This document shows positions 24,940-36,068 of a stretch of DNA of 64,000 nucleotides, piece after piece. The notes below the pieces were generated by a model. That model had not been told where the DNA came from, did not search any database, and was given only the letters and a program-made list of their open reading frames with translations. The stretch comes from Ailurus styani (taxonomy: Eukaryota; Chordata; Mammalia; Carnivora; Ailuridae): NCBI GenBank assembly GCA_002007465.1, contig LNAC01000164.1, forward strand, positions 1,768,262-1,832,261, read 5' to 3'. The number at the start of each line of letters is the position of its first letter. The first letter of the stretch is position 1. A program made the translations under genes and the position numbers.

Positions 24940-25370
24940 TCATCCAATATATAGTTTTCTGGGATTTGCCCTTTATACTCAACACTATGTTGAATATATG
25001 TTGCCCAGCTGTTGAGTATATATGTTGCCCAGATTCATTCATGTTCTTGTATATAGTGATTGTGGATTCTCAATACCATATATCATTCTGTTGTATAAAC
25101 ATATTGCAATTTACTCTCCTGTTGATAAATAGTTGAGTTGTTTCTAGCCCTTTAAAAACTTATAAACATCATTGCTATAAAAATTCTTGACACATGCAAA
25201 GTGTTTTCCTTGGTTGTATACCTAGCAGTAGGATTGCTAGGTTGGGGAGTATATAGATATTCAACTTTGTGAGGTTATTAATGCCAAATAGTTTTCAATT
25301 CTCTCACAGTTTACAAGAATTCTACTTACTGTCAACATTTGGTGTTACTACGTGTAACTTTTGCTAATCA
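24940..25370 (-). mobile_element. Old L1 fragment, part 2
   Basis: Reverse-oriented L1 pattern: GTTGAGTTGTTTCTAGCCC, ATCATTGCTATAAAAATTCTTG, TAGCAGTAGGATTGCTAGG. Continuation of the fragment at 23340-23634. Confidence 0.65.
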
Positions 25371-25863
25371 AGTGGGGGTAAAATGTCATATATCTGCTTT
25401 TTATATGATGGAAGAAGGAGTCAGCTTTACTTAAAGCTTTTTAAACTTCCTCTTCCTTTCTATATTAAGAGCTTGCTGCCTCATTTGACATTACTGTGCC
25501 TGGGAGTTCCTTTGAGAGAAAGCATTTACTTGTGAGATAGTTTCTGCTAATGGTATAGAAACTGAGATGGGATGGAGGCAGCTAACTGGGTAGTCTGCAA
25601 GTTGCTTTTAAGTTGATCTTGCGTGCACAAACTAAAATTTCTTGTTAATGTTCTACAGAAATGGAGATTACATTCTTTAATATCGGCCCATCACAGATTA
25701 ATCTGATCGTGAGTTTACACCTATCTGCAAAACTATTTTAAATAAAAGCTTTCTTCAATCTGTTGATCTGGAATATTTCCACAGAATCAAGGTTAGTAAA
25801 GATATCTTTGTGTATTTCTTTGTATTTTAACTGTACCAAAGAGATCCAACTTTCTTTCTTTTC

Positions 25864-26064
25864 TTTTTTTAAGGTTTTATTTATTTATTTGACAGAGAGA
25901 GAGAGGGAGAGAGATCACAAGTAGGCAGAGAGGCAGAGAGAGAGAGGAGGAAGCAGGCTCTCCGCTGAGCAGGGAGCCCGATGCGGACCTCGATCCCAGA
26001 ACCCTGAGATCATGACCTGAACTGAAGGCAGGGGCTTTAACCCACTGAGCCACCCAGGCGCCCC
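25864..26064 (-). mobile_element. SINEC (young subfamily) with TSD
   Basis: Starts with TTTTTTTAAGGTTTTATTTA and ends GAGCCACCCAGGCGCCC. TSD CAACTT[T/A]CTTTCTTTT on both sides (25847 and 26065). Confidence 0.95.
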
Positions 26065-26080
26065 CAACTTACTTTCTTTT

Positions 26081-27365
26081 GATGTAGTTACATTTACATG
26101 ATTTAAGACAAATTAATCTCTCAAAGGAATTTTAAAACTCCAAATGATCATCTTACTACTGTTACCCACTGAGCTGATCTACACACTTCAGACAGGGAAA
26201 TAAGTCCAAACAGAAGGTGCTGCTCTACTGTGCCCTAAAATGTGCTTTTTTTTTTTTAAATTGAAAAAGCCATCTTGTATATAAACAGTTTTCATCAGTA
26301 ACTAAAAACATATGTAGATGAAAAAAGAGAATTCAAGACAAATGGCAATATATGTATATTTTAAAGAACTTTTATAGCCCTTTGTGTTTATTTTCTTTAA
26401 AAACAAATACCAGTTTTGTCATTTGTTTATTTTTTTTCTTGTCTTTGAATGAAAGATTTTTGAAGGGAGGGACTGTTTATTTGTTTTATGTTTCTTATGT
26501 TTCTTTATTATATGTTAAATTTAGTGTCATATCCCAAAGGGGAACTCAGAGTATTAATTGGGTGCAAAAGTTCCCACTGTACCATAAATATTTGTTGACT
26601 AACAAAATGACTGAGTGAATATTCATGACCAAACCATAAGAAAGCAGTTAACTTTCTTTCCTATGGTACAGTAGCTATTATTGGAAATAATCATTCATCA
26701 GGGGGAAAACATTTATGCCAGGTGAGTGTTTTTCAACTTTATTTATATAGCTAAAGCTGTATTTAGCCAAGTTGCTATAAGCCATTGGTTTCTTTTAAAG
26801 CCAAGTGTTAAGCTTCATTTCCTCATTCCCATGATGCCAGATACTCACTTTCTGTATTGATCAAGGGACATCAGGTGCTGCTGAAGTAAGACTGACTTCC
26901 TGCCAAAGCTCCTTCTAAGGGAGGACTTTTTCTTTGTATCATGCTGCATACAAGAGCTTTTTGGTTTTTTGTTTTTGTTTTTGCTTTTGTTAACTTCTAA
27001 GTGGTGATCTATGAGATGGGGCAAATCTAGGGGTAAGTCTTTACTTCTCACATGGATTGCACCATGACAGCATCCTCCCTGTAGCAGGCAGCCTCCAAGA
27101 TGGCCCTAGTGATGGGGGCACTTGGAAGATTAGGTTACAAAAGACTTTAAGAACCCAGGGACCACAGGTCAAATTAGAACCTCGACTAATTCTAGAAGGC
27201 ACTTTTTCTGAGACTGGGGAATGCCAACCCAGATCCTGAGCCAAAAAGGCCCAACCAAGTCTTTCTTAGATCTAGAAAAGTCAGAGACAGAAAAACTTAC
27301 GTATGTAAACAGAAGTAAGGAGGAACTTCACTAAAAGATAGTGGGGAAAAAAGAGAACACCTAAT
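26081..27365. other. Gene-free, unassigned sequence
   Basis: No confident element. The GGCAGCCTCCAAGATGGCC stretch near 27088 looks like an old repeat, but I cannot place it. No ORF of coding quality. Confidence 0.4.
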
Positions 27366-27369
27366 GAAA

Positions 27370-27730
27370 AGAAGTGAAATACTGATAGAGGCTACCACAT
27401 GGCTGAACCTTTAAAAATTCCTAAGTGAAAGAAGCCAGTCACAAAAGACCAGATAGTGTAGGATTCTATTTGTATGTAATGTCCAGAATAGGCACATCTA
27501 TAGACACAGGTAGAGAGCTGCCTAGAGCTGCAGCGGTATGGGTGCAGGGAGCTTGGGCTGTGATAGCTCGGTTCAGGGTTTCTTTTGCAAGTAATGAAAA
27601 TGTTTTAACCTTGATTGTGGTAATAACTGCAAAACTCTGTAAATATACTAAAGCCATTCAACTGTATACTTTGAATGGGTCAATCGTATGGTATATGAAT
27701 TATATCTCAATAAAGCTGTTTAAAAAAAGA
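27370..27730 (+). mobile_element. Old L1 3' end
   Basis: GTGAAAGAAGCCAGTCACAAAAG, TATGTAATGTCCAGAATAGGC, CTTGATTGTGGTAATAACTG and the terminal TATATCTCAATAAAGCTGTT are the ordered marks of an old L1 3' UTR. Confidence 0.8.
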
Positions 27731-27927
27731 CTCTGGCTTCTGTCTTGGGCTTTCTATCTCTTCCATCATTTCCATCACCCTGGAGGAAGCCAGCTGCAGT
27801 GTCTTGAGGACACGTAGACAACCCATGCGTGGAAAGGCTTATGTGGCGAGGAAATCTGTGAATCAGGTTTACTAGTTAATTTGTAGTTCCCTAATTTGAG
27901 TGACATTAGGAATATTTAATATATTTA

Positions 27928-28128
27928 TTTTTTAAAGATTTATTTATTTGAGAGAGAGAGAGATCAGGGAGAGGGCAGAAGGAGAGGGAGAGAGAGAATT
28001 CTCAAGCAGACTCCTAGCTGAGTGTGGAGCAGATCATGGGGCTTGATCCCAGGACCCTGAGTTCATGACCTGAGCTGAAATCAAGAGTCAACTGCTTAAC
28101 TGGCTGAGCCACCCAAGCACCCTATGGC
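27928..28128 (-). mobile_element. SINEC
   Basis: T-rich tail, (GA)n body, CCAGGACCCTGAGTTCATGACC and GAGCCACCCAAGCACCC. Flanking TATTTAATAT repeats form the TSD. Confidence 0.92.
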
Positions 28129-28393
28129 GTATTTAATATGTTTAAAGGCATTTGTAGGAGGATAACAAGAAATATAAGCATGAACTCCATCTTCAGTGAC
28201 ATTAGGAGACATTTTTAACCTCAAGTTATACTACGTGAAGGCTAAAAGTGGACGGGGAAATGATGAATGACTTAAGACATCAGAGAATGGTAAAACGTAG
28301 GAACTGCAGAGGAAGAAGATGCCAGTAACAAGCACACAGGTTTGTCCCATGGAACCAGAGAAAGCCACAGGAATTGGAGGGGTGAAGAATATA

Positions 28394-28822
28394 TGCAGGC
28401 ATACCTCAGAGATACTGTGGGTTTGGTTCCGGACTGCTGCATTAAAGTATCCCAACACTTTCTTAACCAGTGCCTGTAAAAGTTATGTATACCCTATACT
28501 GTAAGTGTGCAATAGCATTATGTCTAAAGAAACAATGTACGTACCTTAATTTAAAAATACTTGATTGCTAAAAAATGCTAACCATCATCTTAGCTTTCAG
28601 TAAGTCATAATCACTGATTACTGGTCACCATAACAAATAAGGAAAACGTTTGAAATATTGCAAGAATTACCAAATGTGACACGGAGAGGTGAAGTGAACA
28701 AATGTTACTGGAAAAATGGTGCCAATAAACTTGTTCAACACAGGGCTGCCACAACCCTTTGATTTATTAAAAAACAACAACAACAACACAGTATTTGCAA
28801 AGCACAATAAAGCAAAGTGCAT
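28394..28822 (+). mobile_element. Tigger1-type DNA transposon, internally deleted
   Basis: The left end GCAGGCATACCTCAGAGATA is the Tigger terminal repeat. GTGCAATAGCATTATGTC, GCTAACCATCATCTTAGC, GAAATATTGCAAGAATTACC and GCAAAGCACAATAAAGC follow in Tigger order. The transposase interior is missing and the right terminal repeat is degraded. Non-autonomous and immobile. Confidence 0.8.
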
Positions 28823-28829
28823 GCAATGC

Positions 28830-28922
28830 ATCTGGGTTCTATCTGAGTCTTATACAGATAAATTCTGTATATATTCTGTATATACAGATAAGTTCTGTAT
28901 AAGAATCAGATAGAACCCAGAT
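28830..28922. repeat. 93-bp near-perfect inverted repeat (hairpin)
   Basis: The arms 28830-28858 and 28894-28922 are 29 bases each and match at 28 positions. The 35-base loop itself holds a perfect 14-base palindrome TCTGTATATACAGA (28875-28888). It abuts the right end of the Tigger relic. Origin unknown. Confidence 0.9.
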
Positions 28923-29266
28923 ACTCACCCCCCCATTCTCATCCCAAGTAGTCAGATGTTTCCTCTCCTTTACCAGGCAGGAGAAGGAAGTCATCTTCTC
29001 TGGAAAAACTGAATTAGGAAGGCTCTGGACTTTGGTCTATCAGGCTCTGAGGACTGGATATGAACACAAGGGCATTGTATGAAGATGTAAAAGTCTGTAT
29101 CCTAAACAGGACATTCTGCTCTTTTCCCTACCCAACTTCAGAAAGCTTGCAGCCAGACTGTTGTGATCTCCAGGGATGAAATAGGAGGATTTTTCTCTGG
29201 AAAATTGAGCTGATACAGAGAAAACATATATACCAAGAATCCCTAATTTTAAAAAAAGCCAGCTTC

Positions 29267-30837
29267 TTTCCACAGTTTGGCGATTGTGGACATTGCTGCT
29301 GTGAACATTGGGGTACATTTTCAAAGTGCTGGAACAAACAATCCTAAAATTTGGATGGAACCAGAAAAGGCCCTGAATCACTAAGGCAATGTTGAAAAAG
29401 AAAAACAAAGCTGGGGGCATCATGCTGCATGATTTCAAACTTTACTACAAAGCTGTGATCACCAAGACAGCATGGTACTGGCACAAAAACAGACACATAG
29501 ACCAATGGAATAGAGTGGAGAGTCCAGATATGGACCCTCAACTTTATGGTCAAATAATCTTCGACAAAGCAGGAAAAAATATCCAGTGGAAAAAAGATAG
29601 TCTCTTCAATAAATGGTGCTGGGAAAATTGGACAGCTATGTATAGAAGAATGAAACTTGACCATTCTCTCTCACCATACACAAAGATAAACTTGAAATGG
29701 ATGAAAGACCTCAACATGAGGCAGGAATCTATCAAAATCCTGGAGGAGAACATAGGCAGTAATCTCTTTGACAAAGGCCACAGCAACTTCTTTGAAGACA
29801 TGTTTCCAAAGGCAGAGGAAACAAAAGCAAAAATGAACTTTTGGGACTTCATCAAGATAAAAAGCTTCTGCACAGCAAAGGAAACAGTCACAAAACAAAG
29901 AGGCAACCCACGGAATGGGAGAAGATATTCACAAATGACACTACAGACAAAGGGCTGATATCCAAGATCTATAAAGAACTTCTCAAACTCAATGCCCCCA
30001 AAATAGATAATCATGTCAAAAAATGGGCAGAAGACATGCACAGACACCTCTCCAAAGAAGACATACAAATGGCTAACAGACACATGAAAAAATATTCATT
30101 ATCACGAGCCATCAGGGAAACTCAAATCAAAACCACATTGAGATACCACCTTACACCAGTTAGAAATGGCCAAAATCAACAAGACAGGAAACAACAAGTG
30201 TTGGAGAGGATGTGGAGAAAGGGGAACCCTCTTTCACTTTTGGTGGGAATGCAAGTTGGTGCAGCCACTTTGGAAAACAGTGTGGAGAATCCTCAAAAAA
30301 TTAAAAATAGATCTACCCTATGACCCTGCAATTGCACTACTGGGTATTTACCCCAAAGATACAGATGTAGTGAAAAGAAGGGCCGTATGTATCGCCAAAC
30401 TGTGGAAAGAGCTGAGATGCCCTTCAAGAGACGAATGGATAAAGAAGATGTGGTCCATATATACAATGGAATATTACTCAGCCATCAGAAAGGATGAATA
30501 CCCAACTTTTGTTTCAACATGGACGGGTCTGGAGGAGATTATGCTGAGTGAAATAAGTCAAGCAGAGAAAGTCAATTATCATATGGTTTCACTTACTTGT
30601 GGAACATAAGGAATAAAATGGAGGACTCTAGGGGAAGGGAGGGAAAAGTGAATTGGGGTAAATTGGAAGGGGAGATGAACCATGAGAGACTATGGACTCT
30701 GAGAAACAAACTGAGGGTTATGGAGGGGAGAGGGGAGGGAGGATGGGTGAGCCTGGTGGTGGGTATTAAGGAGGGCACGTATTGCATGGAGCACTGGGTG
30801 TGGGGGTGCATAAACAATGAATCTTGGATCATTGAAA
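29267..30837 (+). mobile_element. LINE-1, 5'-truncated with inverted 5' segment, TSD
   Basis: Perfect 16-base TSD AAAAAAAGCCAGCTTC at 29251-29266 and 30838-30853. The first 50 bases (29267-29316) are L1 sequence in reverse; from about 29317 the L1 runs forward to its A tail. The forward part keeps long ORF2 pieces: 29389-29958, 29841-30323 and 30166-30609. The last contains an intact ORF2p C-terminal zinc knuckle of C-x3-C-x7-H-x4-C spacing (30199-30252) and the [15 protein letters not shown] motif. Frameshifts separate the pieces. A fairly young but dead copy. Confidence 0.92.
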
Positions 30838-31039
30838 AAAAAAAGCCAGCTTCATAGTATAATAGAATTCATAGCATATCTGGGGTATAACCATTTCTCC
30901 CCAACTTCGCTTACTACCATCCTGGGGCTTGCTACTACCGTTCCTTACTTGGACTCCTACAGCATTTTCCTATCTGCTCACCTACTTTCCTATCTTTACC
31001 CCTAGAGCTAATTTTCATCCTAGTAGTCAGAAGAAATTT

Positions 31040-31835
31040 TTTTATAATGCATATCAGATCATGCCACTTTTCTATTCAAAACCTTCTAGTGATTACAGAT
31101 CTCAACCAGAATAAAAACCAAAGTTCTTACCATGGCTTACAGGTCATATATGATGTCACCTCTGCCCTCTGCCTCTCTAACCTTATGTTTTTCTAGTGTT
31201 CATTTTGCTTACTTTATGCCTGCCACATTGGCATCCCTGAAAATATGGGCTCTCTCCCATTTCAGGGACTTTGTATTGCTCTTTTCTCTACCTCTTTCCC
31301 CAGACATTCTCTTGGCTAGCCCATTCACTTCCTTTAGGTCTTGCTCAAAAGTAATCTTCACTGGGGCGCCTGGGTGACTCAGTGGGTTGTCTACCTTCGG
31401 CTTAGGTCATGATCCCAGGGTCCTGTGATTGAGCCCCGCATCAAGCCCTGCATTGGGCTCCCTGCTCAGTAGGGAGCTTGCTTCTTCCTCTTCCTCTGCC
31501 CCTCCCCTGCTTGTGCTCTCTCTCTCTCTCTGTCAAATAAATAAATAAAATATATTTAAAAAGTAATCTTAACAGAGAGTCTTTTCTGGTCACTCTATGT
31601 TAAATAGCATCTTTCTTATCATCATCTTAACTTGCTTTATTTGCATCATAGCATATAATTACAGATGTTATCTATGTATTTGTTTAATTACTTACTGTAT
31701 ATCTACTTCAACTAAAATGTTAGCTATTGCCAGCAAAGACTTTTTCCATTTATGCTCACTGCTATATCTTCAGCACCTGGTACACAGTAGATGCACAGTG
31801 GAAATTTGTTGGCTAAATGAATAAATCAATAAATC
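31040..31835 (-). mobile_element. L2-type LINE fragment split by a SINEC
   Basis: Reverse-oriented L2 pattern: ATCATGCCACTTTTCTATTC, AAACCTTCTAGTGATTACAG, CAGGGACTTTGTATTGCTC, then after the SINE CTTCAGCACCTGGTACACAGTAG and TTTGTTGGCTAAATGAATAA. Confidence 0.7.
31363..31559 (+). mobile_element. SINEC inserted in L2
   Basis: Head GGGGCGCCTGGGTGACTCAG, tail CAAATAAATAAATAAAATAT. Flanking TSD AAAGTAATCTT. Confidence 0.95.
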
Positions 31836-31841
31836 ACTCAA

Positions 31842-32251
31842 GGGGCGCTTGGGTGGCTCAGCCGTTAGGCATCTGCCTTGGGTTCAGGTCATGATCCCAG
31901 GGCTCTGGGATAGGGCCCCACATCGGAATCCCTGCTCTGCGGGAAGCCTGCTTCTCCCTCTCCTACTCCTGCTTATGTTCCCTCTCTCGCTGTGTCTCTC
32001 TCTGTCAAATAAATAAATAAAATCTTAAAAAAAAAAAAAAAACAGGGCGCCTGGGTGGCTCAGTGGGTTAATGCCTCTGCCTTCGGCTCAGGTCATGGTC
32101 TCAGGGTCGTGGGATCGAGGCCCGCATTGGGCTCTCTGCTTGGCAGGGAGCCTGCTTCCTCCTCTCTCTCTGCCTGCCTCTCTGCCTACTTGTAATCTCT
32201 CTCTCTCTGTGTCAAATAAATAAATAAAATCGTTAAAAAAAATAAAAACAG
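31842..32251 (+). mobile_element. Two SINECs, the second inserted in the tail of the first
   Basis: First copy 31842 to about 32036; second copy about 32046-32242 starting GGCGCCTGGGTGGCTCAG. AATCACTCAA occurs before the first (31832) and after the second (32253), so the pair behaves as an outer element with a later insertion in its A tail. The inner TSD is AAAAACAG. Confidence 0.9.
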
Positions 32252-32274
32252 TGAATCACTCAAAAGTGATGACA

Positions 32275-32450
32275 ACATGCTTTTTCTCTTTTGATTTGTT
32301 AATATGGTTAGTTATCACAATAAATTCCCTGATGTTGAACTATACTTGCATTCCTGATGTGATCCTACTTAGTTTGGTGTTTAATTTTTTAAAAAGCCTT
32401 CTGAATTTTATTTGCCTGTATTTTAGTTAATATTTTCTCAGTAGCTGTTT
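32275..32450 (-). mobile_element. L1 ORF2 fragment
   Basis: GATTTGTTAATATGGTTAG... TGATGTTGAACTATACTTGC ATTCCTGATG is the reverse of a well-known L1 ORF2 segment. Diverged. Confidence 0.6.
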
Positions 32451-32648
32451 AAAAATTGTAGCTTTGTGAGAGTTTGTTCTTCTATTTACTTTGGATCGAA
32501 ACAAATGAATGTCTTTTTTTTTTTCACCTCAAGGCAGCCTAGATTTATTTTGCAAGCAAAAGAGAGGAGTTTGTTCTAATTTATAGAACTAAGACTATTT
32601 CAGCCCATATTTTCCTCCACTGTCTGAGGCTGAGTTTCCTTTCAACTT

Positions 32649-32887
32649 TTTAAAAATGTATTTCTTTTTTTTTTTTTTTAAGATTTTATTTATTTGTAGA
32701 GAGGAAGACAGAGCATGAGCAGGGAGAGAGGCAGAGGAGGAAAGGGGGAGGGAGAGGGGAAGGGAGAAAATCTCAAGCAGATTCTATCCAGAGCCCAACA
32801 TGGGGCTGGATCTCATAACCCTCAGATCATGACTTGAGTCAAAACCAAGAGTTGGACGCTAAATGAACTGAGCAACCCAGGCACCCC
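32649..32887 (-). mobile_element. SINEC with TSD
   Basis: T-rich tail, GAGCAACCCAGGCACCCC head complement; TSD TGAG[T/G]TTCCTTTCA[A/G]CTT at 32631 and 32888. Confidence 0.92.
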
Positions 32888-33024
32888 TGAGGTTCCTTTC
32901 AGCTTAAGTCACATATCCTGATTGTGTCCATCAAAGATAGTGAAACATTGCCTGAAAAGAAGTTCCTCTCCCTCAGAAGATTCTGGCCTTCCCATTTGCT
33001 TAGTTAGAAATAGTCTTTTGGCTG

Positions 33025-33228
33025 ACTATCAACTATAGAGAACAAACCGGTGGCTACCAGTGGGTAGCTGGCGGGTGGGGTGGGGGATGGGTGAAATAGG
33101 TGAAGGGAGGAAGAGTACTCTCATTGTGATGAGCACTGAATATAGAGTCGTTGAATCACTATGTTATACACCTAAAGCTAATATAACACTGTAAGTTAAT
33201 TATACTGGAAATTAAAAAAAAAAAAAAG
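33025..33228 (+). mobile_element. L1 3' end
   Basis: CGGTGGCTACCAGTGGGTAG, CTCTCATTGTGATGAGCAC, ATGTTATACACCTAAAGC, TAATATAACACTGTAAGT, then a poly-A run: the 3' UTR end of a mammalian L1. Confidence 0.8.
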
Positions 33229-33277
33229 GAAATAGTCTTTTTAGGACCTTAGGTCTCCTCGTATTAAAATCTTTCTC

Positions 33278-33603
33278 GGGGCCCTGGGTGGCTCAGTTGA
33301 TTGAGCAGCTGCCTTTGGCTCAGGTCATGATACCAGGGTTCTGGGATCAAGTCCTGCATCTGGCTCCCTGCCCTGTCTGCTTCTCCCTCTGCATCTGCCT
33401 GCCATTCTCTCTCTCTCTCTCTCTTATTATTATTATTATTTGCCCCAGGGGTACAGGTCTGTGAATCATCAGGCTTACACCTTTCACAGCATTCACCAAA
33501 GCACAAACCCTCCCCAATGTCCATAACCCATCCACCCTATCCCTACCCTCCCACCCCCCATTCTCTTTCTCTCTGACAAATAACTAAATAAAAATTAAAA
33601 AAT
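33278..33603 (+). mobile_element. SINEC interrupted by an L1 3' end
   Basis: SINE head GGGGCCCTGGGTGGCTCAG, with its body resuming at TTCTCTTTCTCTCTGACAAA. TSD AAAATCTTTCTC at 33266-33277 and 33604-33615. Confidence 0.9.
33425..33558 (-). mobile_element. Ultra-short L1 3' end inside the SINEC
   Basis: A (TTA)n tail complement, then TTTGCCCCAGGGGTACAGG... CATAACCCATCCACCC. It is nearly identical to the L1 3' end at 63344-63573. Only about 115 bases of L1 plus tail were inserted. The flanking CATTCTCT-rich SINE sequence is duplicated. Confidence 0.85.
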
Positions 33604-33696
33604 AAAATCTTTCTCTGGGATAAAGTTTCTGGGAGAGGGACCTCTGGTTTGAGGCTTGACCCTCTCTTAAACAGAGCGTTGACTATAATTTAACTT

Positions 33697-33934
33697 TTTA
33701 AGAAGATTTTATTTATTTATTTTTGAGAGAGAGAGGGGGGGAGAGAGAGAGAGAGAGTGTATGTGTGCACGCATACATGAGTGGGGGAGGGGCAGAGGGA
33801 GAAGCAGAAAATATTAAGCTGACTCTGTCCTGAGTGCAGAGCCCGAGGAGGGGCTCGATCTCATGACCCTGAGATCATGACCTGAGCCAAAAGCAAGAGT
33901 CTGATGCTCAACCAACTGAGCCACCCAGGTGCCC
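33697..33934 (-). mobile_element. SINEC
   Basis: TTTTAAGAAGATTTTATTTA tail complement, long GA-rich body with an internal GTGTATGTGTGCACGC microsatellite, and GAGCCACCCAGGTGCCC head complement. Confidence 0.92.
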
Positions 33935-34399
33935 ATGGGTGATAGAAGATCTTGATTCACACACAGATAAGTGTGTGAATGAAATAATGTGCAAACTCTG
34001 ACATCTTAACCATTAAGGCTACACAGTGACACATCGCACACTGAGAACTGTTAATCTAGACTAATCATCTGGTTCTTGGCTTAGGTCAGAGCTCTTGGGT
34101 TGTTAATTCATACTGTATTATTTTTTCTAATATACTAATTTTATATAATTTTAAAATGGATAAAAAGACTGGAAAGTGTTATTAAAAGTTTTATAGCTAT
34201 ATAACTCAATCCCAACCAGAAGAGAAATTTCTTTGCATCAGGTAGGCAATCAATCAATACTTGTAAATGAGGGAATTAAAAGATAAACTGGTGATAGGGG
34301 AATACCATAACAAATAGTTTCCAGATAATTATAGTGGAAACTTAATAGGTCTATTAAGGAAAAATAAAAAGAATATTCCCATTATTAAATTTTCTGCAC

Positions 34400-34605
34400 T
34401 CTGGTGTTCCTACAGTGTTTTACTCACATTTTTATTATTGTACTTACAATGTTGGATTATAATTTATCTTTTAAAGATAACTGTCTCCTTTTCTAAACTG
34501 TGAACAATTAGAGCACAGCATCTGCATCTTATTCCTTCTTATAATCCTGGGACACATAATAGGCATCCAATTAATGTGTGGAAAGAATAAATGACAGTTG
34601 ATTTT
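34400..34605 (-). mobile_element. Probable L2 3' fragment
   Basis: TCTCCTTTTCTAAACTGTGAAC... ATCCTGGGACACATAATAGGC... GAAAGAATAAATGA has the order of a reversed L2 end. Diverged. Confidence 0.5.
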
Positions 34606-34686
34606 GGGATTAAAATATTATTTTTATTCCCTGCCAAGAAAAGATATATCTCCTCACTCCTTTGTTCTTATATATATATATATATA

Positions 34687-34887
34687 TTTTTTTTAAAGAT
34701 TTTATTTATTTATTTGACACAGAGCGAGAGAGAGATCACAAGTAGGCAGAGAGGCAGGTAGAGAGAGAGGAGGAATCAGGCTCCCCGCTGAGCAGGGAGC
34801 CCAATGCAGGCCTCGATCCCAGGACCCTGGGGTCATGACCTGAGCCGAAGGCAGAGGCTTTAACCCACTGAGCCACCCAGGCGCCCT
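34687..34887 (-). mobile_element. SINEC (young subfamily)
   Basis: TTTTTTAAAGATTTTATTTA to GAGCCACCCAGGCGCCC, full length. TTCTTATATAT lies on both sides. Confidence 0.95.
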
Positions 34888-35200
34888 ATTCTTATATATT
34901 TTAATTAAATTTTCCTTCCAATCCATCTATAGTAGAAGCAATGGGTAAGGCTGGCTTATTATTTTAGGCCAAGAGGCACAGATGACTGTAGTTTGGTGTG
35001 TAACTATTCTCTGAGGTTGAGTGACCAGTTACTACTTTAGGAATAGTAATCTTATTCACTTGGAAAGTGTTATTGAAGTTTTACAGCTATAAAACTCAAT
35101 CTCAACCAGTGAGAAATTTCTTTGTCTGAATCAAGTAGGCAATCAATAAATATTTATAAATGAAGTAATTAATAACATGGTAGTAATAAAGAGATATTAT

Positions 35201-35360
35201 GGGGGTACCTGGGTGGCTCAGTAGGTTAAGTATCTGACTCTTGATCTCAGCTCAGTTCTTGATCTCGGGGTTGTGAGTTCAAGCCCTGAATTCGGCTTCA
35301 TGCTGGGTATGGAACCTACTTAAAACAAAACAAAACAAAACAAAACAAAAAGATAAAACA
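35201..35360 (+). mobile_element. SINEC, short form with (AAAAC)n tail
   Basis: Head GGGGGTACCTGGGTGGCTCAG, B-box GGGGTTGTGAGTTCAAG, and an AAAACAAAAC repeat tail; flanks AGAGATATTA. Confidence 0.9.
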
Positions 35361-35684
35361 AATAGAGATATTACTCTGCTCTGTCACTGATAGGCAAGAT
35401 AATTAGAAGGCTATTTCATCAATCTGAGTATGAGGGCATAAGAATCTAATGAAAAGTAATAGAAAAGAAAAGAGGAAACACATTCTCTACTTTTTTATTA
35501 CTTTGGTTTTGTTTTCTGATCTTAAAGTAATACTTTGATTTTCAACAAGCATTCCAAAATGATTCGATGGGGAAAAGAATAGTCTTTTCAACAAATGGTG
35601 TTGGAACAATTGGATATGCACATGCAAAAAACCAAAGTTGGATCCCTCACACCATATGCAAAAACTAATTCAAAACGGATCAAA

Positions 35685-36068
35685 CTTTTGGTTTTGGCTC
35701 GGGTCGTGATCTCAGGGTCGTGAGATCAAGCCCCAGGTCGGGCTGCACACTGAGCACAGAGTCTGCTTGAAAACTCTCTCTCTCGGGCACCTGGATGGCT
35801 CAGGGGGTTAAAGCCTCTGCCTTCGGCTCAGGTCATGATCTCAGGGTTCTGGGATCGAGGCCCGCATCGGGCTCTCTGCTCAGCAGGGAGCCTGCTTCCT
35901 CCTCTCTCTCTGCTGCCTCTCTGCCTACTTGTGATCTCTCTCTCTCTGTCAAATAAATAAATAAAATCTTTAAAAAAAAAAAAGAAAAAAAGAAAACTCT
36001 CTCTCTCCCTTCCCTCTGCCCCTCTCCTCTGCTCTCTCTCTCAAATAAATAAATAAATCTTAAAAAAA
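35685..36068 (+). mobile_element. SINEC (5'-truncated), outer copy
   Basis: GGCTCGGGTCGTGATCTCAG starts the visible part, and CTCAAATAAATAAATAAATC ends it. It is split at 35785 by a younger SINE. Confidence 0.85.
35785..35991 (+). mobile_element. SINEC (young subfamily) nested in SINEC
   Basis: Complete copy starting GGGCACCTGGATGGCTCAG. A perfect 16-base TSD GAAAACTCTCTCTCTC at 35769-35784 and 35992-36007 comes from the older SINE. Confidence 0.96.

Noticed and set aside
29389..30609. ORFs of 147-189 codons as possible host genes
   Set aside because: They are L1 ORF2 C-terminal pieces in shifted frames inside a TSD-bounded L1.
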